DNA from: Sapria himalayana | Taxonomy: Eukaryota > Streptophyta > Magnoliopsida > Malpighiales > Rafflesiaceae | Direction: 5' to 3' | DNA: 64,000 nt | NCBI GenBank assembly: GCA_029783825.1 | Contig: JAREIK010002964.1 | Span: 869,791 to 933,790, forward strand | Shown here: positions 12,826-26,159 of the stretch, in pieces | Numbering within the stretch: position 1 is the stretch's first letter | Layout of the letters: the number at the start of each line of letters is the position of its first letter | Notes under the pieces: model-generated | Database searches by the model: none | What the model was told of the DNA's origin: nothing | What the model saw: only the letters and a program-made list of their open reading frames with translations | Made by a program: the position numbers and the translations under genes

Positions 12826-13549
12826 AATCTCATTGACACTATGACAGACCACCCAAAATTCTCATTGTTTGTTGATTCGATGATGTAAGGATAAGAATTA
12901 TCATAGAAAAATATCATAGAGATGAGCCATAAGGAGAAAGGGAATAGACATAGATATAGTATCATAGAGATGCTACCTAATGTCATAATTCATAGGGTGA
13001 CTTTCATTATAGAAATCAAGTAAAAATGGATAGATACCATGCTTTGAAAAAATAGGTTTATTGGAGATATGGGATTTAGAGAGTTCATTCATCCCTTTGG
13101 TGATGTTATAAAGAAGTAGAATTGAATGATATTTTGTATGCATAGAAAATGGGCAAATACCTCGCTAATAAAGGAGTTCTATGAAAATTTATAGGATAAC
13201 CGGGGAAAGACATATTATGTGAAATGTATTTGAGTTTAATTTCATAGAGAATCATTAATGAGTTTCTTGGATTCTCAAGGGAAAAAAATATTATAGATTT
13301 CGAATCTCTCCATAGGGACATGGATTTTCTAGATGTTGATAAGTTATTGATGGATGGTAAAGGTACATGGAGGCGATGTCAAAGAGTGTATATGGGTATT
13401 TAATAAGGGGAGAACTCATTGAGGTGAGTAAAGTATGATTGTATTTCATATGCTCATTTTTGTGACTTTGTTATGGTGTATAATTTTTAGGATTAGGCAA
13501 TTCCCCAAAAGCTAATTGAGCGATTACCTCTCATCCAATATAATTTCAC
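12826..13549 (+). other. Unassigned stretch, possible retrotransposon ORF remnant
   Basis: AT-rich sequence between the truncated CACTA element and the next LTR-G. In the plus strand around 13040-13330 a broken reading (KEFYENL in one frame, GKTYYVKCI and FHRESLMSFLDS in another) vaguely resembles the conserved ORF found in some plant gypsy elements and annotated as a putative plant transposon protein. The similarity is weak and frames are broken. I see no promoter, RNA gene or clear repeat boundary. Confidence 0.3.
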
Positions 13550-15845
13550 AAATATATTAGTTGTATAAGTAATAAAGTATACTTTTATCTAGATATTGAT
13601 TCTATATATTTTGTGTAAGAAATTTGATCAACTAACATTGAGTCAACTACTACTATAGTCGAAAGGATAAAACAAAGTTTATATTATAAGAATTTTATAC
13701 TATAGAGTTGGTCATTTTCATTTGGCATAATGGCCTATCTAAATTATCTTGTTATTATTGTGTTTGATTATAGAATGAAAAATAGTTTACTATGAAAATA
13801 TTATAGTGCCCCACTAACATATAAGGTGGCTGTCACCTATTGAATTCTTCCTAATGATGGTCTCCTCATAGCTATCTCCCAAGTAATTTCTTACCAAAAT
13901 AGTAAAGTATTCATACTCAAAGGTCATTCACAAGTCCACCCTTTTAGGAAACTCATCAACTACCCTTGATAGTTTCTTTGTATGTGTATTCTTATTCACT
14001 AACCTCATGTGTCATAAATACATGAATTGTTGTAGTATTAAAAGTATTCCACCTTACAAATCACTTCTACTAGCATGTGTAATTACTTACCAACACTATT
14101 TACCACAATGATACGTATAGTCATAATAAAGATAAAACTCTTAAAAAATATTATACAAAACTCTCACATCAATTGAGGGTCATCATCAAAGATATGAATA
14201 ATGAATTGGCTTATAAAAGTATTCATGCTTTTGGTTTCGTAAGCAATCATATTCACATGATTAAACTTACCTCAATATTGAGTTTTGATGTATTAGTTTG
14301 TCTCATGTATTACTATCAGAAGGGATGTCACTTCCTCCTATCATTATACTTGAGTATGCTTCATGATTTATCTATCATCATTCACAATGATAACATGCAC
14401 AAACCTATCAATTATATAACCCTAATTTCAATTCTATATGAATACCATATCTATCAGTAACCAAACTATAATACAAATCAAACACAAAATCTATCAATTA
14501 TATATTAAGCACATGAAATTACATACACTAACCCTAGACATCAATTTAGCCTGATATTGGACAAAAATTCACATAAGAAAATTCAAAATACATCTTATGA
14601 AATTTTGCTCATAATTCTCATTCGTGTGCCTCATATCTATGAATGGATGAAAGTCAAAATTCACATTTTTGTATGGTTTATACTTTTGTCTTGCATCATT
14701 TATTTGCTCTTCGATCTCCCTTAGGCTTTGAAAAATTTTTGCATCAAAATCCTAGCCTTTTTTGACTCTCTTTTGTACCCTAACTTCTCACAATAATTTT
14801 TTTTCTAAGTTCCACTTTCATACTCAAATGGCTAGGTACATTTTTTAAGTAAAATGTCATGGTCCTAGAAAATGGACATGACTTCAGGTTTGCTTTTCTA
14901 TAACACAAAATTTTGGCATTGAGAATGGTCATGATCTTGGTCTATTTCTTGTATTAGATTTCCATGACACTAAGATTAGTCATGGCTCATATATTTCCTC
15001 TCTGTAATATGAAGTCACAACATTGGGAATGACTATGCCTTATATGTTTCCGTTCTATAACATGAAATCATAGTGTTGGGAAATTTTGACTTTGGTCTCT
15101 TTTCTATATTAGATTACCATGCCACAAAGAATAGTCATGACTCATACATTTTTTTATAACATCAAGTCAAGAAGCTAGGAATGGCCATGGCATATATATA
15201 TTTTTATAATCCAAAGTCATGGTGCTAGGAATAGCCCTGATTTTGATTTTTTCTCTAGAGCAAAATGTCATGGCTTTAGAAATGATCGATGCTAGAGTAA
15301 ATCCTCTCTAGAACTTTGTAGCCAAAAATTATGGTAGAAGTGAAAAAACTTGTTTTGCCTTAGTATTTGAGGTTATATAATGAGAAAGTTAAGGTACTAG
15401 GCTACTACGACATTATATTAATATTACAGCCATAAAAATCTTACCGATCTAATATAAATATGACTCTAAGAAAGTTTTGTAGTCAGAAAGAATATGTTGC
15501 ATAGTTAGATGATTGTGTCAACAAGATTATAGAGCCATGAATGCATGATGAAATTATCCTATAAGCTTATTGAGTTGTAAAAAAGACATAACACAAGGAT
15601 TGATATAACTTTACATGATTTTTTTCTTCTCTCCTACTCAATAATTCTACTAAGTCTTATATTTTAAACAAAAACTAGATAATTTTATTAATATTCATCA
15701 TAATCTATCAAAACTATAATTTCATAAAATAGTTTTATTTAAAATCTTATTTCTTGTAAACACATCATACATAATCACCAAAATAAGTTGTATTATTCAG
15801 TATTTGGCATACCAAACAAATTTTTATACTAAAGTAATTACTCAT
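13550..15845 (-). repeat. LTR-G copy 2, minus orientation
   Basis: Parallel to 45841-48690 and 20460-22667. Common points are gtataagtaataaagt at the left, ttagcatataaggt near 13820 (cataaggtgg here), the cacttcct/atttatctatcatca block around 14330-14400, and the tract of catggtgctaggaatgg-like words at 14860-15330. It ends near accaaacaaatttttatact, before a ccccaagt stretch that occupies the place of a polypurine tract on the minus strand. Non-coding. Confidence 0.6.
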
Positions 15846-17100
15846 CCCCAAGTAAAAATTCTCTCTCTAAAAAAAGTAAAATTTGCATTTTTCACAAACA
15901 AAATCAACATAATAAGATTAAAGTATAACAATAACTAAGAAAGCATAGCTGCATATCAAAATGGTGAGGAAATTCAATGATTTGACTTGCCCCCATGGAT
16001 CAAACTCTATAAAGAGGAAATCTACTCTTGAGTACTCTAATAATATCATAGAAGTGGATGATCTCTCTGAATATCTCATATTAGTTACTACCAAATCTAA
16101 AATCTTCATCACAATGTTATGCAATGTCTTTTGTTGTTATTTATAAATGTTTAGTGAGCCTATAAAATATCTCATTGCAAAGTATAATTATTTCTAGTTT
16201 TAACTATTCTTCACAATTCCTCAATCTATAAGTTCTTTTTATATTGCATGTCATCTCAAATTCTTTCGTCTTTGCTTGTCACCATTTTCTTTTATTCTAT
16301 TGTGTCAAACTTAAAAAACCTCTCAAACAATTCAATATTTCTCATCACCCTTGTCTTAACTCATTTCATCACTTATTACAAGAGTTTATATATCTTATTT
16401 TCAAACTTCTCTAATGTCGCAACAAAAAATAATTTTCTTTTAGAGGTGTATTTTCCACATAGCATCTCATTTTTCTACTTCTTATACTATTGTTGCTTGG
16501 AATGATTTTATCTCCCTTTTCAAGCATTCCTCCTTATTTTTCAACTTCCAATTACTTATTTTCTAAAACAAAAAAAAAATATCACTCATGAGGTAACATG
16601 AGTGATATTTTTTATGGATTTACTCTTCATCTCATATTCACCCACTTCTTTCCATAGCTTCTATATTAGCTTCAAGAAAGGATTATCCTTCTTGCATAAT
16701 TTACATCAATTCTTCCCATTCAACAATTAGCTTCTTCCCTATTTTTTCTCCTTCAAACCCTTTTTTTAATTCCTGACAATGTTAAGAGGGACATCCTCGA
16801 ACATCAATCATCACTATCCTTGTCCATCAAGACTCTCTCAGCTCATCAAAATAATATAATCAAGGAAGGGTGAATTATTTGGATAGAAATTTCACCCTTT
16901 TAATAATTGAGAATGGACTTGCCAGTATAGTGCCAACATCAATACAACTAGCCAAAAGGAAATAAAGCAAAATTACCCTACCTTATGTGATGGTTGAGCT
17001 ATGCAGGGTTGACTACAAAAAAGGCAAATGAAATACAACCAAATGTATTCACCTATATTAGATCTCTATGCATCAAAAATTTATGTATTTAAAAGTTACC
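15846..17100 (-). other. Gypsy internal fragment next to LTR-G copy 2
   Basis: Similar in order and wording to 22668-23700 and to 48691-49324 plus 50853-51200, all of which lie at the same side of an LTR-G copy. On the minus strand it reads as a broken, lysine/glutamate-rich, coiled-coil-like ORF. This would be the 3' internal part of an Athila/Tat-like element. A 17-nt perfect hairpin (16574-16590 with 16597-16613, loop aggtaa) lies inside. No intact ORF. Confidence 0.45.
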
Positions 17101-18176
17101 CTCAATTCTCCTTTTCTATCCATTAATTTATTCGTGATTGCTTTATATTAGGTTTCCTTTTTAAGGATTTATAAGTTATGTTATCCCTAGCTTTAATATT
17201 CTCATGATGGATCAATCGAGTATATTATTCTCCAACATATACCTATGAGAAGACTTAATATCATATATTCATGATTAGTATTAAATAATCATCATTTATA
17301 ATCAATACTAATATTAATTCATTACTATTCAACCAATAATTACTGAATAATGATAATTTAGAATAATACTCTACTTAGCTTTAGGATTTTAATTTTTGTA
17401 ACAAACTCAATGACCACAAGTAGAATCAACTATTTATAGAATTAATATCAAATTAAATAATATATGATATTTAAAATATGTTTGTATAAATCATAATAAT
17501 TATACTATTGACTTAGAGCACATAACTAATAAATTTTTTTTTGATTCTTTTCATTTTATTGTTGTAATTCATATGATACTCATGATGACATCTTTTTCTC
17601 TTTTATAGGGATCTAGTCAAATTAAACTAGCCCACTTAAACTTTTCCATATGTAGTAGCTATTTTTAGAATATATTGAGACAAATTTAATAGCTTATATG
17701 CAATCAAGGTTGGATGTAGAGTTGCTAAATATGATCCTAGATAGGCTTTCATATAGTAATTTTTGAGCCACTTGGCATGCCATTCTTACTAGGCTAGCTC
17801 ATTATCATAACTTCTAGCAAAGCTACTAGCATATTATTTTCTGCATGGAGAATTTGTTAGCTTATCCAAAGTGTCCTTCCATGATTGTTAGGGATTTATA
17901 AGTAAGTGGCTCACAAAAACTTATCAATGATTCCAAAGTATCACTTGGAAATCTTAGAATGATTTATTGATGTGTTGTCATATTTTGGAGAGAGCTAATA
18001 CTCTAGCTCTACCACATCAAACATAAATAATATGCTATAAATGCCTCCTACAAAATTTTGAAAGAATTAATTAAGACACATTATAGTTAATAGGATGAAA
18101 TCCTTAAAAGTTGTAGAAAATAATTTACATAATAGTTATTTATTTCTTGGACTCAACATCATAACTAATAGGCATG

Positions 18177-18180
<4 letters not shown>
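17101..18180. other. AT-rich sequence, no feature recognised
   Basis: No coding trace, terminal repeat or RNA gene is visible. It is presumably decayed retrotransposon sequence, bounded on the right by the long AT microsatellite. Confidence 0.4.

Positions 18181-18234
<54 letters not shown>
18181..18234. repeat. (AT)27 microsatellite
   Basis: Fifty-four bases of uninterrupted AT repeat, the longest simple repeat in the window, in otherwise anonymous AT-rich sequence. Confidence 0.95.
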
Positions 18235-18238
<4 letters not shown>

Positions 18239-19479
18239 CATTATTAGCTTAATTTTTATGTAGAATATATGTTTAAATTCTAATTATTGAGATTTCACTA
18301 CATATAAAAGTTTTGTAGATTTTAATTGAAAAAAAAAAAGAATTCAACAAGAAAAGAGAAGTGAAAATACCAAAAAATAACGTCATGACTTAGATGTCAT
18401 AGTCGTGACCACATTTTATAAAATAAAAAATTTATCTTGATTGCGACACAATGAGGTGTAGTCGCAACAATATTTTCTAAAGATAAATTGAACAAGTCGG
18501 GACATTAATTCTCAGTAACGACACTATTTCTTTGGCCAATACATTATTACTCTATCTTGACATCATTCCTCTATCATGGTATTATTATTTTTAGGTTGTG
18601 ACATCTTTTTTTGGACATGACAATATCTCATTATATCGCAACATCTTTTTAAGTCATGACATTTTCTTTGGTCATGACAATATCTCACTACATGGGATTG
18701 GAAATATCTTCTTAGGTCACAATAATTTCTCATTATGTTATTACATCTTCTTTGGTCACAACATCTTATTTGCCGTGACACAAAATAGAGCCAACAAGTA
18801 AGATCTAAATCACAACACAAATTCTTAAGTTGTGACATGAACAAGTACATAACCCACACCAAAAATACATGACACTTACACAATAAAGATTATTATTTTT
18901 TTTTCAAAGCTTAGGGGAAAAACATAAAAAAAGGTTGGACAAAAATGAATAAAAAAAGAAGGTTTTAGGTACATAAGATGATAGTGCAAGCAAGTCTGTC
19001 AATCTAATCCTAATGAAGTGGAGTAGAAACTATTAACATACACCAAGTCTGAGAACAGTATGACAAGACTTAGAAGGTTCTACAAGCAAGACTATCTCTG
19101 CAAAAAAAATATCAAACTCTCATATCAATTATTTGTCGACTCTTTCTCTATAGATTGGAAATGATGCTTAATCCTAAATGTTGTGTGAATTGCTTAGTAT
19201 AATTTGCTGAGGATTGCTTAGTATCTAGGAATAAGTACCATATATAGGGAAATTTTATGGATTTATATATAAGGATTTCTTAGTATATTTTGTTGTACTA
19301 GTTGGGTTATAGTTTATGAATTTGTTGATATCCTTGTGAATTATATTATGATATCTTGGTTGTGGATAGGATTGTGATAGCTTATGCATTATGTGAGTTT
19401 TAGATGGTCTATAATAGGTGGATAAGCCAACATAGTCAAAAAATTTATTATATGGACTATGATGGTTGATAAATAAATT
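18235..19479. repeat. Anonymous sequence with a TCATGAC-rich irregular tandem tract (18360-18880)
   Basis: From about 18590 to 18790 a unit of roughly 50-60 bp recurs with variation: catgacaatatctca then caacatctttt. The palindromic word gtcatgac appears at 18653-18660 and 18674-18681. The tract gives repetitive short reading frames on both strands (for example FGHDNISL on plus), which are products of the repeat and not evidence for a gene. The rest is AT-rich and featureless. Confidence 0.5.
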
Positions 19480-20455
19480 GTTTATGAAGTAAACCAACCC
19501 TAGAACTATCTAAGTGAATAAATTCTAGAAACTATTCATTTGAGTTCAAAAAAACAGCAACCTTGCATTTAGTTTTACCATTTGTTTTGTTTTATATATT
19601 CAACTTTGTTCTATCAAATTGTCAGCTTAGAAATTTCATAGAGTTTGGTGCTTAATCAATCCAACCAAACAATCTATGTGGGATGACAACTCAAACTCAT
19701 AGATTCTACTACATACTTGTGAGATCCATATGCTTGTTTGATTTAGTAAAGTTGATTTAAACAAATTATATCTATAGTTTTTGTTTTTGTTTCTTTTTTA
19801 ACGGTTGTATTGTAGAAACCTAGTGCATGCATCAAAAATTAGGATTTACACCACTACCTCGGGATCCAAAATTTAAAGAATATGGTGATAATTAAGAAAG
19901 CATAGAGTGAAAAGGCCACCATGGAAGATTATAGAAGTGATATAAATATTGGTGGAGGTATTAAATAGCATGGGTAGCATCATATGCAATACCACACATT
20001 AGGAGATTATTGGAGACCCACTTTAACTAAGAGTTATTCTAGCATTACAAGGAAAAAATTTAGGTGAATAACTTTAAGTTTAAAACAAGATTCATAGCTA
20101 TGGTATAAAAATATCAATATGGAGGACATGTTTCTAAAGATATAAATGGCTATATTGCAATCTTTCTGAATATGTGTGCCAATATAAAGATGACATGAGT
20201 CAACCATGATGTGATAAATTTAAGATTCTTTCTCTTTTCTTTAAAAGATAAAGAAGAGTTGAATTCCAATGCCTACCATTAGGATCTATAGAGAGTTGGG
20301 GAGAGCTGGTTCAAGCTTTTCTCATTAAATTCTTCCCACCATAAGTCACTTCATAGCTTAGTGCTAAAATCAACCAATTTAAACCAGGCGAACAAGAGAC
20401 ATTATATAATACTTATGATAGATTCAAAGATTTATTGAGATGATTATTGCAAATT
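19480..20455 (+). pseudogene. Athila/Tat-like gypsy leader and gag fragment
   Basis: The plus strand shows a broken retrotransposon gag domain. Around 20140-20210 it reads IAIFLNMCANIKM, then LRFFLFSLKDK near 20225, and from about 20275 LRVGESWFKLFSL-like and INQFKPGEQET-like segments in shifting frames, ending in YDRFKDLL near 20440. These are the usual order of the plant gypsy gag core. The preceding 400 bp (gtgggatgacaactcaaactc, 19678 on) looks like the leader between the primer site and gag of such elements. It is cut off at the start of the next LTR-G and contains many stops. Confidence 0.6.
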
Positions 20456-20459
20456 TATT

Positions 20460-22667
20460 ATAGTGCATAAACTTATTTTTTACATAAAAATACCAAAAGC
20501 TTATTAGATAATTAAATACATCCAATACAAATCCACAAGTATATGGCTTTTACAAGTAAGTGAATGTAAGTATATTTATCAATTCCATATAAATTATGAG
20601 TAGTTTAACCAACCTATGGTAAATTCATAACTACTTGAGTTGAGAAGATAAACATTAGGCATATATAGATACATAGACTCGAGGATCGGTTTACTTCTTT
20701 GTGTATGTTGAATTATCGTTAATATTGAGTCAATGGTATATTTAATTATTAGTTGAATAATATAATGATATGGGTTCCCTCTTTATCTCTTTAGCATATA
20801 AGGTGATTATCAATATTTGATTGTCACTACCAAGGATAATCTTTTTATAGTTTTGTCTTTGGTTTTTAACCACCAAAACTATACTTACTCTATTCAAAAA
20901 TCATTCACATTTCTACTCGTTTTATGTAAAAAGCCATTTATCTTTGACAACTACTTCAAGTATGCATTTCTATTCTCTGACCTCAATAATCATAAAAGAC
21001 ATGCAATGATGTGGTCATAATTAAATTTGAATTTTTGGCTTCGTAAGCAAGTTACTCATATCAATGATCATAGAGTTATCACTATCTTTTGAAGTACTTT
21101 CTCTTCATTATATCTCGTGACTTACCTATTATCATCCATTATAGCCAAAAAATAACTAACACACTATAATGAAACCCTAGGGTAGTCATTCTTTATAACT
21201 TTACGTCTCAAGGCTAATTCTTCCAGAATATACATAATTGAATGGTCATAATCTTATTTCTATTTTTGGCTTCATGGGCACATACTTGTATCAAATAAAG
21301 TTACATTGATTTAAGGGTTCCACACATAAGTTCATCTCACAAGATGAGAATAGAATGGTTGTCACTTCCTTTGACTTTAATTTTATGAGTGTGTCTCATG
21401 AGTTACCTATCAGGATCTATCACAACCAACACACATAAATCTATTTGTTTTGGAACCATATGTTTATTTTCTAATTAACATTCATATCCATCAATATTCA
21501 AAACATAAGAATCTCTCAATTAAAAACTTTAAATCCATAATCATCACACAAATATACATAAACTAATCCTAGATTCCTACTTAGCCTGATATTGAGACTA
21601 GATCCTCATAATAATGAGGATCTAAGTCTTAAATCTAGTTCATAGTTTCTCTTTTCTTGTGTTCAACATGAATTTTTCCTTAATTGGGAGGTAAAATTCA
21701 TGTGATTCTTGGTGTGGTATGTTCTTGACCTCAAAAATCAAATTCTAATAATTTTTTCAACATCCCCCAAATCCCTCTTTTGTATCATTGGGGTCTGATC
21801 GAGCACTATATGGATCTTCATGTTGAAAGTAATGACTTTAGGTTGTTGTGATTTTAGATTTTCTTTGAATCCTTTTGGGAGCACAATTTCATGGTGGAAA
21901 AGAAAGCAATGATTGGGGATTTCTTTTGGAGCATTGAATCATGATGATAGCTAAATAAGTTTCTTTCTAGAGTAGATAGTTATAGTGGCAAAGTTTCCAC
22001 AACTAGGAATTTTCCTCTCTAGAACACATAGTAATGGTGACAAAGATTGCCATCACTAAGGTGAGTTTTATTTAAAATAGAAAGTCATGGCAGAAAAGAT
22101 TGATATAACTAAATATTGTTTGATATTGTATGATATTATTTATGTAAAGAATATATCACACCACTAGATAATGACATGACTTCGAATACTAATTTGACTC
22201 CTAGTTTCTATGACATATAAATAATATTGTGATCAAATTTGTGTTTCATAACTAATGCAATTATGCCCACAAAAAAATGTGTTGCATGTTGAATGATTAT
22301 GATGATTAGAACTAGATGGTAGGATCATTACATAAAAATATTATCATGAACTTTTTTATAGAGTCATGCCCAAGAAAGACTTTTTATGACTTTTAAATAG
22401 GCATGTACTAGTATAAATAAGTTGTGACATTAAAAATATCATGAATTTTTTGTGTTGCTTAGCTCTCCATTCTAGCTTTCCACAAAGTCTATCATTTATA
22501 CTCAAATTTTATTTGATTTCATAACTATTCATCCAAATTCATAAAATTCACAATTCAATAATAATCTTCAATTGTATGCTCATTTTCGATATAATCACAT
22601 TATGAAAATAATCAAAAATAATCACAAAACTTAGTATATTGAGTACCAAACGAACTCTCATACTAAA
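20460..22667 (-). repeat. LTR-G copy 3, minus orientation
   Basis: Clear counterpart of 45841-48690: ttggtttacttctttgtg near 20690, gggttccctctttatctctttagcatataaggt near 20770-20805, the bloc around 21355-21610, and the tract of agtcatgg/tcatgatg words at 21800-22440. It ends in ctcatactaaaaca at 22667, which read on the minus strand begins TG. Just beyond, ccccgag reads as a purine tract on the minus strand, as expected before a 3' LTR. A 22-bp palindrome-like element (gatcctcat/atgaggatc) lies near 21600. Confidence 0.65.
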
Positions 22668-25600
22668 ACATTTACTCATCCCCGAGCAAATATTTTAGTA
22701 TGAAAGTTCTATCTAGATTCTTCTATATAGATAGAAGAATCTTCCTTCTATCTAGAACATGGGGTAGGGATTATGAAACAACAAAAAGAAAACACACAAT
22801 GCATCAATATAGAGAATAAAGTTAATTGATTAGTCAGCCCATTGTATTAAACTTATTTAGTAGGAATTATGCTATCAAAATCTCAAATCATGGCATGGAT
22901 ATGGAAGATCTCTAAGTATCTCCTTTGTTTCTAATTTCCCATTCCATCATCTTTGGAATCATGTTTCATAACACAACGTGTCTTCTCTTGATTGAGTTGA
23001 ACTCATCCTCAAAAGAATTTTATGCATAATACATATTTTTTGGTTCTCATTGCACTTCTCCAAGTTATCTAACCATATTTTTCACTATATTTCACATTAC
23101 ATTCTATCTCTTGATCTCTACTATTTAGTATTATTTCCACTCAATTGTGATGGCTTTGTAGAGATTCCAAAAGGCTTTAGCATTTTATTTCACACAAGTC
23201 TACATTCTTTTAATTGTATCAACTAAGATCTTTATAACTTGCTTCTCGATCTTCTCTTAGGCAATCACGAATATTCTCTCATTCTTATAGATATGCATAT
23301 ACCACAATGCATTGCATTACTGTATCTTGACCTTGTTGTCCTCTTCCTATTTTTTACATATTCCTCTCACTTGCTATCTCTGTTTTTTTTTATTCTACCT
23401 CTATGGAACTATGCATCATCATTTGCTTCACCTTCAATTAAATTTTTATTTTGTCAGCAACCAACTTCATATTCTCCAATTGGGTAAGGAATTCTTTTAA
23501 GTCTTCATTTCATCTAACCATTGAAAATTATATTTCATTAGCAATTTTACCTCATATTTTTCTCTAAATCTCTTTATTTCTTATGTGCCAACTTAAGGGA
23601 AAGCTAGCACTTTTTCTCCATATTGGTTGATTCTTATCTTTCAAGTACTAACATTTTCTTCTTAAGTCCTTCAAATTCTTTCTTCACACCCACAAATATC
23701 AGAAAGATATTTATGGGCACTATTAATTTTTGTTTTTAAAAGTTAAGATTCCTTCAATATGACATAATATAATAATTAAGGAGAGATTAACTATATCATG
23801 GCTAAAAATTCTCCTCCTTAGAAATCAAAAATCAATTTCTCTATAATCTTACTAAGATGAATTTTCTACCTTGTTACTAGGGAAAATAGTACAATCGCAC
23901 TATCTTGGGTGACACTAGAGAAATTAATAGGCAACTAGAAAATAGAATACAAAAAACATACAACCAAGCTTTATTTTCTTCGGTTACCTTTATCCTCATT
24001 AGGTGTCAAAAAAAACTTTTTGATGACCCTCTACTTACCCTTACCATATATTAAAGTCTTGGTGTTTTCCTGGTAATTTTATTTTATTTTTAAAGTTTTG
24101 AAGATTGTACCATTCGTAACCTTCTACAATCTAAAAGTTTCATTAATAAACACCCAATCAAAACATATAAAAATTCATCGTACATAGAGGTGTCAACCGG
24201 GCCGGGCCGGTTGACACCGCCGAAACTCATGTCGTTCCCGTGCCCGAGCTCATGTCGTGCCCGACCACGGTACAATCGTGTCGTGCCGTGCCGAGGCCAA
24301 CTGGGCCTCATGCCGTGACTGGCCCGAAATAAATTTTTTTATATTAGGGTTACGGGGGCGCCGAAACCCTAATTTTTTGAAAACTAGGCTTTTGGGCACT
24401 CCCTAATCCTAATTTTTTTAAAAAATTAGGGTTTCGAGCGTGCCAAAATCCTAATTTTTTTTAATTAGGGTTTCGGGCATGCCGAAACCCTAATTTTTTT
24501 TAATTTAGGGTTCGTCCCAACCGGGCCGAACCCGTCGGATCGTGTCGCGGGCATGTGCTAGGTTGAACCCCACAAAACCATGCCGGGCCAAGCACGACAC
24601 GGTATAGTAACCGTGCCTGGCCCGGCAAGAAAACACGGCCGGGCCTGAAAAAAATGGGCCGGGCCGGCCCGACATGTCCCGTTTGACACCTATAATCGTA
24701 CATAGTTCCTCTTATTCCACATGTCATCAAGGTTGGAGTAAAACTCTTTCATGACTATCACATTATCCCTTTCTATGGTTGATAAAATATATCCTAGTTC
24801 CTCCTCTCAATCAATGGTTGGAAAGGTGATATAATTTTTCAACTCTTTACTCACCCACAATATTTTTCTTTGCTAAGATAAACATCATCTATCTCTTTTT
24901 CTTGTCAATCAAAAATATGAGATTGAGCATCAATACTTGGTAGGAAGTCTTGGTGAGGATTGACTTATATCGCTTCCTCTTTATTTTGCTACTCAATTTA
25001 GCTTCCCCTTTTCTCACCCTAAGCTTTGAAATTGAGATTTTGTTCATCCAATATGGTGTTGAATTACACAAAGTGGTTGTTGTGGTAGTTTCAATCGATA
25101 GTTGGAAAAGAAGAAGAAAAACTATGGAAAAAATAGAATTTGTGGTATTTTATAAGGTTAGGGCATTAGTCACATTCAATAAAAAATAGTCATTACTTTG
25201 TGAAATAGCACTTCTCTTTCAAAATATATAATCATGACTGAATTCGAATAGTATGACTCAATTTGTCATAAAAAAAGTCACGGCTAGGTTTGATTAGCAT
25301 GACTTAATATGTCTTTAAAGAAAGTCATGACTAGGCTTAAGTGGCATGATTTAAGTTTGTTGTATGTACATGTGTTTGACTTGGTGAAATATATATAAAC
25401 TAATATAAAAGAAAATATAGCACACCAGTACAAATTAAATCTTGTTTTGCCTCCCAAACAACATTATGATTAATATCTTTAACTAGACTAATTTTTTGAT
25501 CTATATTCTCAATTGATTACTTTAGTAGTTTATCCTATCTTTTTCATATAATATTTTTCCTTGGTGTGTCTTCTAGATTTATCGTTCAATATTTGGCAAT

Positions 25601-26159
25601 CTATCCAATTTATTTATTCAATATGTTCTTTGATAAATATCACAACTTTATTAATTATTATGACATCAACCTTTGTTCTTTGGAGTAATTTTGTTATAGC
25701 TATGACCTTTGGAAAATGTTGCAACCTCTTCTTGTAGCTTTTGTTTCATAAGAGTCATATCCTTTTCATCTATCGTGGCTTCTTTCTTCATTTATTTCAT
25801 GTGCATAGTCATGACTTTTTCAAAAGTCTTCACTTCCTTCTGCACTACAACCTTAGTCTTTTTTTCTTCTAATCTTTATGATAATGGTCTCATTATAACT
25901 TTATGATAATTTTGTTATAGTCATGATAATGGTTTCCAATTCATATTTCTCTCATTGAACACCATTAATTAGTAGTTGACTTTCCTCTTCTTGTAATTTA
26001 TCTATAGTCTCAAAAGTTCCATTGGTACTTTCTCTGTATTCTTCACATATGATTTTCTTGGTAGTAGCTATTTTTTTCTCAGCTTCATAGTAGCTTGCCT
26101 TTGGTTTTACTTTTTTTTTCATGATTTAATGAAGTTTTAATTCTTCAAAAAAGTTTCCT
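22668..26159 (-). other. Gypsy internal region (minus) with nested MITE
   Basis: This is the continuation of the minus-oriented gypsy element whose 3' LTR is 20460-22667. It contains broken lysine/glutamate-rich coiled-coil-like reading on the minus strand around 23450-23720 and several AT-rich segments without recognisable domains. From 25200 to 25900 come repeated agtcatgac and gttgcaac words. A hAT MITE (24185-24694) interrupts it. An 11-bp perfect stem (22716-22726 with 22731-22741) is near the left end. No intact ORF. Confidence 0.45.
24185..24694. mobile_element. hAT MITE, complete, 8-bp target duplication atcgtaca
   Basis: A 510-bp GC-rich island with terminal repeats tagaggtgtcaac (left) and gtttgacacctata (right, inverted). 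It is flanked by perfect 8-bp direct repeats atcgtaca at 24177-24184 and 24695-24702. Termini of this type and 8-bp duplications mark the hAT superfamily. It does not encode a transposase. The interior (about 24344-24510) holds several short units built around aaaccctaatttttt and attagggtttcg, which pair with each other. Both arms are rich in ggccggg. Confidence 0.93.

Noticed and set aside
16574..16613. 17-nt hairpin followed by T-run, like a bacterial terminator
   Set aside because: The window is a plant nuclear region with no gene ending there; the T-run is part of the stem. More likely a small palindrome in decayed repeat sequence.
18563..18883. Cysteine/arginine-rich minus-strand frame of 106 codons
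   Set aside because: It is the translation of the catgac-type tandem tract. The overlapping plus-strand frame is equally repetitive; no domain, no start context.
24185..24694. GC-rich island as a possible promoter CpG island or host gene exon
   Set aside because: Terminal repeats and a perfect 8-bp duplication explain it as a hAT MITE; reading frames inside are short and not conserved among the other MITE copies.
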